From CAYNXB01 sp964401045 (GTDB taxonomy: Bacteria; Pseudomonadota; Alphaproteobacteria; Sphingomonadales; Sphingomonadaceae), in contig CAYNXB010000076.1 in assembly GCA_964401045.1 (NCBI GenBank), positions 1 through 13,088 on the forward strand: DNA of 13,088 nucleotides, written 5' to 3'. The notes below the pieces were generated by a model. The model was given only the letters and a program-made list of their open reading frames with translations, searched no databases and was not told the origin of the DNA. Shown piece after piece: positions 7,713-13,088 of the stretch; the stretch's first letter is position 1, and the number at the start of each line of letters is the position of its first letter. Made by a program: the position numbers and the translations under genes.

Positions 7713-8707
7713 CGGCCGTGATACTCCCGAAACCATTCCACGAACCGCGGCACACCCACTTCGATCGGCGTGCTGGGCGCGTATCCCATGTCCCGGCGGA
7801 TCGCGTCGATGTCGGCGTAGGTCTTGTGAACATCGCCCGGCTGCATCGGCAGCATCTCGAGCTCGGCCTTCATGCCCAAAGCGTCTTCCAGAAGGCCGAT
7901 CACCTTCATCAGCGCTTCGGAGCGATTGTTGCCGATGTTGTAGAGCGCGTGCGGCTTCTCGCTGCCACCCGCCTTGCACATCCCGTCGTCCGGCGGCGGA
8001 TTGTCCAGGCATGCCACCATCCCGGCGACGATGTCGTCGATGTAGGTGAAGTCCCGGTACATGTCGCCGTGGTTGAATACCTGGATCGGGCGGCCGGCGA
8101 GAATGGCGTCGGTGAACTTCCACAGGGCCATGTCCGGCCGGCCCCACGGACCGTAGACGGTGAAGAACCGCAAGCCGGTGAGCGGGATGCGATAGAGATG
8201 GGCATAAGCCTCGCTCATCAGCTCGTCGGCGCGCTTGGTGGCCGCATAGAGCGAGACCGGATGATCCGCCCGGTCCTCGACCGCGAACGGCAGCTTGGCG
8301 TTGCCGCCGTAGACGGATGACGAGCTGGCGTAGAGCATGTGCGGCACGCCGCGATAGCGAGCGATCTCGAGCATGTTGAGATGCCCGACCAGGTTGGCGC
8401 TCGCATAGGCATGCGGATTGTCGATCGAATAGCGCACGCCGGCCTGCGCGCCGAGATGGACAATGGCGTCCAGCTCCGCTCCTGCAAGCTCGCGCTCTAG
8501 CGCTGCCATGTCGCTGAAATCCAGCGGCCGGAAATCGAAGCGGTTGCCGCCGAGGCCGGCGAGGCGGTCACGCCGCGCTTCCTTGAGCGTGACCTGGTAA
8601 TAGTCGTTGAGGTTGTCGATCCCGATCACGCGATCACCACGCGCGAGCAGCGCTTCGCTGAACGCCGCGCCGATGAAACCCGCCGCTCCGGTAACCAGGA
8701 CTTGCAT
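7709..8707 (-). CDS. NAD-dependent nucleotide-sugar epimerase, UDP-glucuronate 4-epimerase type
   Basis: This is an extended SDR that interconverts UDP-sugars; close relatives turn UDP-glucuronate into UDP-galacturonate for capsule or lipopolysaccharide. The 332-residue protein has the NAD motif G7-AA-G10-FI-G13, acidic D31 after beta-2 (IDNLNDYY), the family-typical LGAQAGVRYSIDNPHAY at 85-101, ASSSSVYGG at 127-135 and catalytic Tyr154-xxx-Lys158. LRFFTVYGPWGRPDMA also matches the UDP-GlcA epimerase group. The ATG at 8707 is chosen because the N-terminus begins directly with the Rossmann strand and GGAG lies just upstream; the longer open frame overlaps the flavin reductase. It follows that gene by 8 bp. 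No other polysaccharide gene is in the window. Confidence 0.92.
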   Translation of the reverse strand: MQVLVTGAAGFIGAAFSEALLARGDRVIGIDNLNDYYQVTLKEARRDRLAGLGGNRFDFRPLDFSDMAALERELAGAELDAIVHLGAQAGVRYSIDNPHAYASANLVGHLNMLEIARYRGVPHMLYASSSSVYGGNAKLPFAVEDRADHPVSLYAATKRADELMSEAYAHLYRIPLTGLRFFTVYGPWGRPDMALWKFTDAILAGRPIQVFNHGDMYRDFTYIDDIVAGMVACLDNPPPDDGMCKAGGSEKPHALYNIGNNRSEALMKVIGLLEDALGMKAELEMLPMQPGDVHKTYADIDAIRRDMGYAPSTPIEVGVPRFVEWFREYHGR

Positions 8708-8715
8708 TGCGTCTC

Positions 8716-9225
8716 CTAGCCCGCCGCGTCCTGTCCGGGCGCTTCGCTGATATCGATGTAGCGCCCGTTGTACCATGTCAGCGGGCGGGCGTTTTGGCGG
8801 TGGCGCGCGGAGATCAGCTCGCCGATGAAGATCGTGTGGGTTCCGAAATCGTGCCGGTCCGCGACCCGGCAGACGAGGCTCGACTGCGCGCTGGCAAGCA
8901 CCGGCACGCCATGCTCCTCGCCCCATTCGCCGACCGCGAAGCGCTCCTCGCCCCTGCCTCCGCGCACGAAGCATTCGGCGACGTCGCGATTGGCCGGGCT
9001 GAGCACGTTGATGCAGAAGGTATCGGCGCATGCCATCGGCCCGTGGAGCGACGCCGCGCGGTTGATGCACACCAGCAGCGAGGGCGGATCGAAGCTGAGC
9101 GAGCTTACTGCGGTGGCGATGATACCGAACCGTCCGCCTTCATGGCCGGTCGTCACCGCATAGACGGTCCCCGCAACGTGTCGCATAGTATCGCGAAAGG
9201 TGTTCAGAAGGGCGTCGCGGTCCAT
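8716..9225 (-). CDS. Flavin reductase domain protein (HpaC/RutF-like)
   Basis: This family uses NAD(P)H to reduce FMN or FAD, often supplying reduced flavin to a two-component monooxygenase. The 169-residue protein begins FRDTMRHVAGTVYAVTT (about 10-26), followed by the hallmark TAVSSLSFDPPSLLVCIN at 38-55, FCINVLS at 70-76, the GTHTIFIGEL strand at 128-137 and PLTWYNGRY at 148-156. Length is normal for stand-alone members. It is the first gene of a minus-strand unit with the epimerase, and is divergent from ribB across a 102-bp gap. On the minus strand TTGAAA (complement of 9257-9262) could be a -35, but no good -10 is seen. No monooxygenase partner is visible in the window. Confidence 0.9.
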   Translation of the reverse strand: MDRDALLNTFRDTMRHVAGTVYAVTTGHEGGRFGIIATAVSSLSFDPPSLLVCINRAASLHGPMACADTFCINVLSPANRDVAECFVRGGRGEERFAVGEWGEEHGVPVLASAQSSLVCRVADRHDFGTHTIFIGELISARHRQNARPLTWYNGRYIDISEAPGQDAAG

Positions 9226-9275
9226 CCGCCCGTGCCATGCTGCGGCACGCGGCCGGTTTCAAGCGATTCGCGCGC

Positions 9276-9315
9276 AATGTGATTGCTGTGCTTCCGAATC
9301 ACATTTCGATGTGAT
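9276..9315 (+). promoter_or_regulatory. Cluster of three ATGTGAT half-sites before ribB: operator or switching hairpin
   Basis: AATGTGATT (9276-9284) and AATCACATT (9297-9305) are a perfect 9-bp inverted repeat with a 12-nt spacer. The second arm also pairs with ATGTGAT (9309-9315), forming ATCACAT-TTCG-ATGTGAT. The two hairpins are mutually exclusive. The first and third ATGTGAT copies are in the same orientation, 32 bp apart, about three helical turns. The cluster ends 12 bp before the ribB ATG, in the region shared with the divergent flavin reductase. It may be a protein operator or an RNA switch; the sequence alone does not decide. It does not look like the conserved FMN (RFN) riboswitch. 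Confidence 0.6.
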
Positions 9316-9327
9316 AGCGCACAGCCG

Positions 9328-10629
9328 ATGAATGTATCGACCATTGAAAAAGTCCAGGCCATCGTCGCCCAAGGACGTATGTCCCGCGCGGGCCTTGCCC
9401 GCGCCGCGGGCCTCCATGCAAACACGCTGCGCGACTGCACCGAGCCCGACTGGAACCCTACCACCGACACGCTCGGCAAGCTCGACCGCTTCCTCTCGGC
9501 CAACGACGACAAGCCGGTGCTCGTGCCTATCGAACAGATCATCGACGAAGCGCGCAATGGCCGCATGTTCATCCTGGTCGACGACGAGGATCGCGAGAAC
9601 GAGGGCGACCTGATCATCCCGGCGCAGATGGCGACGCCCGATGCAATCAACTTCATGGCAACCCATGGCCGGGGGCTGATCTGCCTTGCGCTGACGCCGG
9701 AGCGGGTCGAGACGCTCGGCCTCGAGCCGATGAGCCGCAAGAACCGCACACGGCACCAGACTGCCTTCACCACCTCCATCGAAGCTCGCGAAGGGGTCAC
9801 CACCGGCATTTCCGCCGCCGACCGCGCGCGCACTGTCTCGGTCGCAATCGACGCGGCCAAAGGCCCCGAAGACATCGTTACCCCTGGCCATGTATTCCCG
9901 CTGGTCGCGCGCGAGGGCGGCGTGCTGGTCCGCGCCGGACACACCGAGGCGGCGGTCGACATCTCGCGCCTCGCCGGGCTCAATCCCGCGGGCGTCATCT
10001 GCGAGATCATGGCCGATGACGGCACGATGGCGCGGCTCGACGAGCTGATGCGATTTGCCCGGCTGCACGATCTCAAGGTCGGCACGATCCGCGATCTCAT
10101 CGCCTATCGCCGCCGCCATGATCATCTGGTCGAGAAGCGCGCCGAGGCTCGTTTCACCAGCAAGTGGGGCGGTGACTGGCGCGCGATCAGCTTCTGGAAC
10201 AAGGCGACCAAGGACGAGACGATGGCGCTTGTCAAAGGTCATATCGATCCGGCCAAGCCCACGCTGGTGCGGATGCACTCGATGTCGATGCTGGGAGACA
10301 TCTTCGCCGAGGATTCGGAGCGCTCCGGCTTGCTCGAAAGCGCAATGCGCGCGATCGGTGATGAGGGCGCGGGTGTAGTGGTCCTGATTAGCCGCCCAAC
10401 GCCGGATTACATCAGCCGCGCGCTGCTTCGGCACGCAGCGCCGGTTGAGGCCGAGGTCGATCCAGCTCCGCCCGAGCAGCGCGACTACGGCGTCGGCGCA
10501 CAGATCCTCGCGGAGCTTGGCGTGCACGACATGATCCTGCTCACCAATACCCAGCATTCGCTCGTCGGCCTGGAGGGGTACGATCTGTCCATCGTCGGTG
10601 AACGGCCGATCGGCCAGGGAGCCCGCTGA
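9328..10629 (+). CDS. ribB: HTH-RibB-degenerate RibA fusion (3,4-dihydroxy-2-butanone-4-phosphate synthase)
   Basis: The enzyme turns ribulose 5-phosphate into the four-carbon unit for riboflavin. The 433-residue protein has three parts. Residues about 1-58 look like a Cro/XRE helix-turn-helix (MSRAGLARAAGLHANTLRD, then NPTTDTLGKLDRFL). Residues about 64-265 are the DHBP synthase domain with DDEDRENEGD (85-94), THGRGLICLALT, FTTSIEAREGVTTGISAADR and GHVFPL...GHTEAAVDI, so catalysis should be intact. Residues about 275-433 match GTP cyclohydrolase II, but the zinc cysteines are gone: the family EC and RCDC become MS and SERS in HSMSMLGDIFAEDSERSG (317-334), while RDYG and VGLEGY remain. This resembles known RibBX-type variants. 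The ATG at 9328 is preferred over TTG at 9283, which lies inside the upstream repeats. The stop overlaps the ribH start by one base. Confidence 0.93.
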   Translation: MNVSTIEKVQAIVAQGRMSRAGLARAAGLHANTLRDCTEPDWNPTTDTLGKLDRFLSANDDKPVLVPIEQIIDEARNGRMFILVDDEDRENEGDLIIPAQMATPDAINFMATHGRGLICLALTPERVETLGLEPMSRKNRTRHQTAFTTSIEAREGVTTGISAADRARTVSVAIDAAKGPEDIVTPGHVFPLVAREGGVLVRAGHTEAAVDISRLAGLNPAGVICEIMADDGTMARLDELMRFARLHDLKVGTIRDLIAYRRRHDHLVEKRAEARFTSKWGGDWRAISFWNKATKDETMALVKGHIDPAKPTLVRMHSMSMLGDIFAEDSERSGLLESAMRAIGDEGAGVVVLISRPTPDYISRALLRHAAPVEAEVDPAPPEQRDYGVGAQILAELGVHDMILLTNTQHSLVGLEGYDLSIVGERPIGQGAR

Positions 10630-11048
10630 TGGCCCGGTTCCTGATCGCCGAGGCGCGGTTCTACGCGCACCTGAACGACATGCTGATCGAGGGCGCGCGC
10701 GATGCCTTCGAAGCTGCGGGGCATGAGGTCGAGGTCATCACCGTGCCCGGCGCGCTCGAATTGCCGGGCGCTATCGCGCTTGCCGCGGAAAGCGGCCGCT
10801 ACGACGGGTTTGTCGCGGTGGGCGTAGTGATCCGAGGCGAAACCTATCACTTCGAGATCGTCGCAGGCGAAAGCGCGCGCGGGCTGATGGCGTTGACGAT
10901 GGATGGCCTCGCGGTGGGCAACGGCATCCTCACGGTCGAGAACGAGGCCCAGGCGATTGTCCGCGCGGACCCGAAGCAGGCCAACAAAGGTGCGGGCGCG
11001 GCCGAAGCCGCTATGACGCTGGTCGAACTGCGGGAGAAATTCGCGTGA
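10629..11048 (+). CDS. ribH: 6,7-dimethyl-8-ribityllumazine synthase
   Basis: RibH condenses the RibB product with 5-amino-6-ribitylaminouracil to give lumazine, the step before riboflavin. The 139-residue protein is slightly short for the family. It shows EARFYAHLNDMLIEGA (8-23), the VPGALELPGAIALA loop (39-52), the VIRGETYHFEIVAGESARGL segment (67-86, with His74 at the usual catalytic position), PVGN-like AVGNGILTV and the C-terminal NKGAGAA. The usual first strand is complete but has no N-terminal extension. TGATG overlap with ribB implies translational coupling, and its stop overlaps the GTG of the next gene by 4 bp. Confidence 0.95.
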   Translation: MARFLIAEARFYAHLNDMLIEGARDAFEAAGHEVEVITVPGALELPGAIALAAESGRYDGFVAVGVVIRGETYHFEIVAGESARGLMALTMDGLAVGNGILTVENEAQAIVRADPKQANKGAGAAEAAMTLVELREKFA

Positions 11049-11968
11049 CCCACCCTTCGATCGCCGGCATCCGCCTCTGCCTTGGCGGCAACACCTTCGG
11101 CTGGACTTCCACCGAGGACGAGAGCTTCGCCGTGCTCGACGCGTTCTACGCGGCGGGCGGCCGGATGGTCGACACGGCGCAGGGATACTCCGTGTGGGTT
11201 GAAGGCCACGTCGGCGGCGAGAGCGAGACGGTGATCGGCAAATGGCTCGAATCGCGCGGCGTGCGCGGCGAGATGCGGATTGCGACCAAGACCGGCATGA
11301 TGGGCAACGCCGGTGACCTCGAGCCGGGGAAAGTCGCCGCCGAACTGGAGAAGTCGCTCGAGCGGCTGCGCACCGATTACGTCGATCTCTATTACGCGCA
11401 CCGCGACGACCAGAGCTTGCCGCTCGACGAAGTTATCGGCGGTTTCGATGTGCTGGTGAAGGCCGGCAAAGTGCGTGAGCTCGGTGCTTCCAATTTCACC
11501 GCCGAGCGCCTCACCGCGGCGCTCGACGCCGCGGAAAGCCGCGGCCTGACGCGCTATGGCGTGCTCCAGAACGAATACAACCTCGTCAATCGCGACCAGC
11601 ATGAGGGCGATGTGCGCGCGGTGTGCCTTGCGCGCGATGTCATCGGCCTTCCCTATTTCGGGCTCGCGTCGGGCTTCCTCACGGGCAAGTATCGCAGCAC
11701 TGACGATTTCGCGCAGTCCGCGCGCGGCTCGGGCATGGACCGTTTCTTTGACAAGGGGCAGCCTGTGCTCGCGGTGATGGACCAGATCGCCGCCGAAACC
11801 GGCGCCAGCCATGCCGGGATTGCGCTCGCCTGGATCAACGCCCAGCCGTCGATCGCAGCGCCGATCGCGGGGGCGCGCATTCTTTCGCAGCTCCCGGCAC
11901 TGCTCGAAGGGACGACCTTGCAACTGAGCGACAACCAGCTCGCCCGCCTCACGGCCGCCGGAACCTAA
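11045..11968 (+). CDS. Aldo/keto reductase
   Basis: This is an NADPH-dependent oxidoreductase of the aldo/keto reductase superfamily, with a TIM-barrel fold and unknown substrate. The 307-residue protein has the catalytic tetrad D43 (VDTAQGY), Y48, K82 (IATKTG) and H119 (DLYYAHRDD). GKVRELGASNFTAERL and GVLQNEYNLVNR are typical of the bacterial group related to voltage-gated K+ channel beta subunits and YajO. It starts with GTG in a 4-bp overlap (GTGA) with ribH, so it is co-translated with the riboflavin genes. A role in flavin or ribityl chemistry is possible but nothing in the sequence shows it; it may simply share the transcript. Confidence 0.93.
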   Translation: MTHPSIAGIRLCLGGNTFGWTSTEDESFAVLDAFYAAGGRMVDTAQGYSVWVEGHVGGESETVIGKWLESRGVRGEMRIATKTGMMGNAGDLEPGKVAAELEKSLERLRTDYVDLYYAHRDDQSLPLDEVIGGFDVLVKAGKVRELGASNFTAERLTAALDAAESRGLTRYGVLQNEYNLVNRDQHEGDVRAVCLARDVIGLPYFGLASGFLTGKYRSTDDFAQSARGSGMDRFFDKGQPVLAVMDQIAAETGASHAGIALAWINAQPSIAAPIAGARILSQLPALLEGTTLQLSDNQLARLTAAGT

Positions 11969-11992
11969 CCCGCGCCAACGCGCTCCTGCGGC

Positions 11993-12304
11993 ATGAATGG
12001 GCCGCTCGAATGGATCGCAGCAATCGGTACGATGTGTGCGGCAGGCCTGATCGCCGCCGACCTCGGGCGCAAGGTCACCGGTTGGGGCTTCGTGCTGTTC
12101 TGCGCGGTGTCGATCACCTGGATCGTCTCCGGCCTTACCAGCGATGCCGCGCCGATCGCGGCGATGAATGCCGTGCTGCTCGCGATCAACGCATGGGGCG
12201 TGTGGCAATACCTGCTCAACCCGAGGAAGAAGAAGGTGCTCGAGCGCGTCGAAGTCGTCGCCGCGAAGATCGAGCGTCAGGTTGAGGCGGAGGAGGCGGT
12301 CTAG
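11993..12304 (+). CDS. Small membrane protein of unknown function
   Basis: I do not recognise the family. The 103-residue product has three likely membrane segments at about residues 5-22, 29-48 and 53-74, followed by a charged helix at about 78-103 (NPRKKK, then alternating Val/Glu/Arg) that may form a coiled coil. Basic residues in the first loop (GRK) and after segment three (RKKK) suggest an N-out, C-in topology. It starts 24 bp after the aldo/keto reductase on the same strand, without a clear Shine-Dalgarno, so it may be the last gene of that transcript. Codon use looks like that of the neighbours, and the length and topology make a real gene likely. Confidence 0.75.
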   Translation: MNGPLEWIAAIGTMCAAGLIAADLGRKVTGWGFVLFCAVSITWIVSGLTSDAAPIAAMNAVLLAINAWGVWQYLLNPRKKKVLERVEVVAAKIERQVEAEEAV

Positions 12305-12324
12305 CCGGCCATCTGCCGTTCATA

Positions 12325-12350
12325 ACCGGGATATGATATTCTTCCCCGGT
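12325..12350 (+). promoter_or_regulatory. Possible promoter -10 flanked by an inverted repeat
   Basis: TATGAT (12332-12337) in an otherwise GC-rich gap is a good -10 match, about 35 bp before the next start. It lies between ACCGGG (12325-12330) and CCCGGT (12345-12350), a 6-bp inverted repeat that could be an operator. No good -35 is seen at 16-18 bp upstream. Confidence 0.35.
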
Positions 12351-12360
12351 CGCATCTGTG

Positions 12361-12368
12361 GGGAGAGG
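12361..12368 (+). promoter_or_regulatory. Ribosome binding site selecting a TTG start
   Basis: GGGAGAGG lies 4 bp before TTG at 12373. The in-frame GTG at 12358 is upstream of this site and would add five residues (MGRGA) ahead of the typical MKK signal-peptide start, so the TTG is the better start. Confidence 0.7.
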
Positions 12369-12372
12369 TGCC

Positions 12373-12993
12373 TTGAAAAAGCTATCGATCGTGTTGGCGG
12401 CGACTGTCGCCTTGGGCGCAGCGAGCCCGGCAATGGCCGCATCGGCCGACTATTACCTCGTGATTGACGGCGTCGATGGCGAAAGCGCGGTCGCCGCGAA
12501 AGTGTCCAGCTGGTCGTTCGGCGTGAGCCAGTCGACCGCGCCGCCGAGCACCGCCGGCGGGCGCTCGGAAAACCCCCTCTACGTTCCTTCTGGACAAGAG
12601 CACACCAACCCGATCGCCGGGGCGCAACATACCGTCAAATCGCCGCGCGACGCTTCTTCTGGTCTTGCCACGGGCCGCAAGAGCGGTGAGCTTCAGGCGG
12701 CGGATTTCAATCGTGACGGCTCGGTCGATTTCGCCGAAGCGGCGCAAGTCGATCAGATCGGAGCGCTGCAATTGTCCGTGCCGCGTGAAACGGCCCAGGC
12801 GCTATGCGGCAAGACCGATCACTTGCGCAGCGGCCACATCATCGCCTCGGACGGCACGGTGTACGATCTCAGCAAGGCGAGCATCATCTGCTCGGGTTCC
12901 GTGGCGGGCATCTCCGGTGGAGCGGTCGCGGGGATCGTGGTGGCCGCCAGCATGAAGCATAACAAGACCGGTCACGTCACTTTGATGAAGTAA
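12373..12993 (+). CDS. Secreted Hcp-like protein with an EF-hand calcium loop
   Basis: The function is unknown. The 206-residue protein has a clear signal peptide: MKKL, a hydrophobic core, and a cleavage site after AMA at residue 22. The mature start DYYLVIDGVDGESA...VSSWSFGVSQ (26-53) resembles the opening of the Hcp/tail-tube family (type VI secretion Hcp); SPRDASSGLATGRKSG (90-104) fits the conserved mid-region of such proteins, but the rest of the barrel is not recognisable. A canonical EF-hand loop follows: D111-F-N-R-D-G-S-V-D-F-A-E122, with ligands at 1, 3, 5, 9 and 12. C145 and C173 could form a disulfide. A Gly/Ala-rich hydrophobic stretch lies at about 177-193. No type VI gene is nearby. 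Hcp assignment is by pattern only. Confidence 0.8.
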   Translation: MKKLSIVLAATVALGAASPAMAASADYYLVIDGVDGESAVAAKVSSWSFGVSQSTAPPSTAGGRSENPLYVPSGQEHTNPIAGAQHTVKSPRDASSGLATGRKSGELQAADFNRDGSVDFAEAAQVDQIGALQLSVPRETAQALCGKTDHLRSGHIIASDGTVYDLSKASIICSGSVAGISGGAVAGIVVAASMKHNKTGHVTLMK

Positions 12994-13001
12994 GGAGCGA
13001 G

Positions 13002-13023
13002 GGCCGCCGCCGAAGCAGCGGCC
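13002..13023. terminator. Possible bidirectional hairpin between convergent genes
   Basis: GGCCGCCGC (13002-13010) and GCAGCGGCC (13015-13023) form a 9-position stem with one C-A mismatch and a CGAA loop. It lies in the 40-bp gap between the stop of the Hcp-like gene and the stop of the minus-strand gene. There is no T-tract on either side. Confidence 0.4.
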
Positions 13024-13033
13024 CCCTCCCCGA

Positions 13034-13088
13034 TCACCAGACCTTCACGCGCTTGTCGGGCGCGAGGTAGAGCTTGTCGCCTTCCTTG
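13034..13088 (-). CDS. C-terminus of a minus-strand gene, perhaps an M13-family metallopeptidase
   Basis: Only the last 17 codons are in the window (KEGDKLYLAPDKRVKVW, then TGA at 13036-13034). The pattern GDKLYLAP-x-x-RV-x-x-W as the extreme C-terminus, ending in Trp, is what I recall for bacterial M13 (PepO/neprilysin-like) zinc endopeptidases. The fragment is too short for certainty. It converges on the Hcp-like gene. Confidence 0.5.
   Translation of the reverse strand, partial: KEGDKLYLAPDKRVKVW

Noticed and set aside
6414..8147. A 577-codon open frame on the minus strand across the SDR and FMN-enzyme genes
   Set aside because: It is antisense to two well-supported genes and its right part is a frame-shifted copy of the epimerase region. 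Its Arg/Ala/His-rich composition is typical of shadow frames in GC-rich DNA.
9298..9315. A CRP/FNR binding site before ribB
   Set aside because: The order here is TCACA-N6-TGTGA, the reverse of the CRP consensus TGTGA-N6-TCACA. The outer TGTGA...TCACA pair is 14 bp apart, too wide for CRP.
9226..9327. An FMN (RFN) riboswitch upstream of ribB
   Set aside because: The gap is only 102 bp, shorter than a typical full element plus leader, and none of the conserved RFN segments is visible.
9283..9327. TTG at 9283 as the ribB start
   Set aside because: It lies within the palindrome cluster, has no Shine-Dalgarno, and adds 15 residues unlike the domain that follows. ATG at 9328 is more likely.
9200..10557. 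Long minus-strand frames opposite ribB
   Set aside because: The plus strand encodes clear DHBP synthase motifs throughout; the minus-strand proteins show no family motif and are His/Arg/Asp-rich shadows.

Overview
The window is GC-rich, densely coded chromosomal DNA from an alphaproteobacterium, most likely of the order Sphingomonadales (Sphingomonas, Novosphingobium or Erythrobacter-like). This rests on the mreB-mreC-mreD-mrdA-rodA order, the alphaproteobacterial flavour of the proteins, short overlapping gene junctions and frequent GTG/TTG starts. No search could be run, so the taxon is inferred.

Layout. (1) Positions 2-5409: the rod-shape (elongasome) operon, with the C-terminal part of MreB, then MreC, MreD, PBP2 (MrdA) and RodA, all on the plus strand and several with 4-bp overlaps. 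MreB is the actin-like filament, MreC/MreD the membrane scaffold, PBP2 the transpeptidase and RodA the glycosyltransferase of lateral wall synthesis. (2) Positions 5410-5824: a possible hairpin terminator, a likely tRNA promoter, tRNA-Lys(CTT) with encoded CCA, and a less GC-rich spacer. (3) Positions 5825-7712: a two-gene plus-strand unit of a short-chain dehydrogenase and an FMN-dependent alpha-hydroxy-acid dehydrogenase. (4) Positions 7709-9225: a minus-strand unit of a flavin reductase followed by a UDP-glucuronate 4-epimerase-type sugar epimerase. Its last stop codon interleaves with that of the FMN enzyme on one CTAG. (5) Positions 9226-9327: a divergent intergenic region with three copies of an ATGTGAT half-site, arranged so that the middle copy can pair with either neighbour. 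(6) Positions 9328-11968: a riboflavin unit, ribB fused to a degenerate GTP cyclohydrolase II domain, then ribH and an aldo/keto reductase, all with overlapping junctions. (7) Positions 11993-13088: a small membrane protein, a secreted Hcp-like protein with an EF-hand loop, and the 3' end of a minus-strand gene, perhaps an M13 metallopeptidase.

The most interesting part is the ribB locus. The protein carries an N-terminal Cro/XRE-like helix-turn-helix of about 60 residues in front of an apparently intact DHBP synthase domain. Its C-terminal cyclohydrolase domain has lost the zinc-binding cysteines. Just upstream lie palindromic repeats that could be its own operator or a two-state RNA switch, and no FMN riboswitch is visible. 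A flavin reductase is transcribed divergently from the same region. Together this suggests, as inference only, a flavin biosynthetic enzyme that may regulate its own divergent promoter region.
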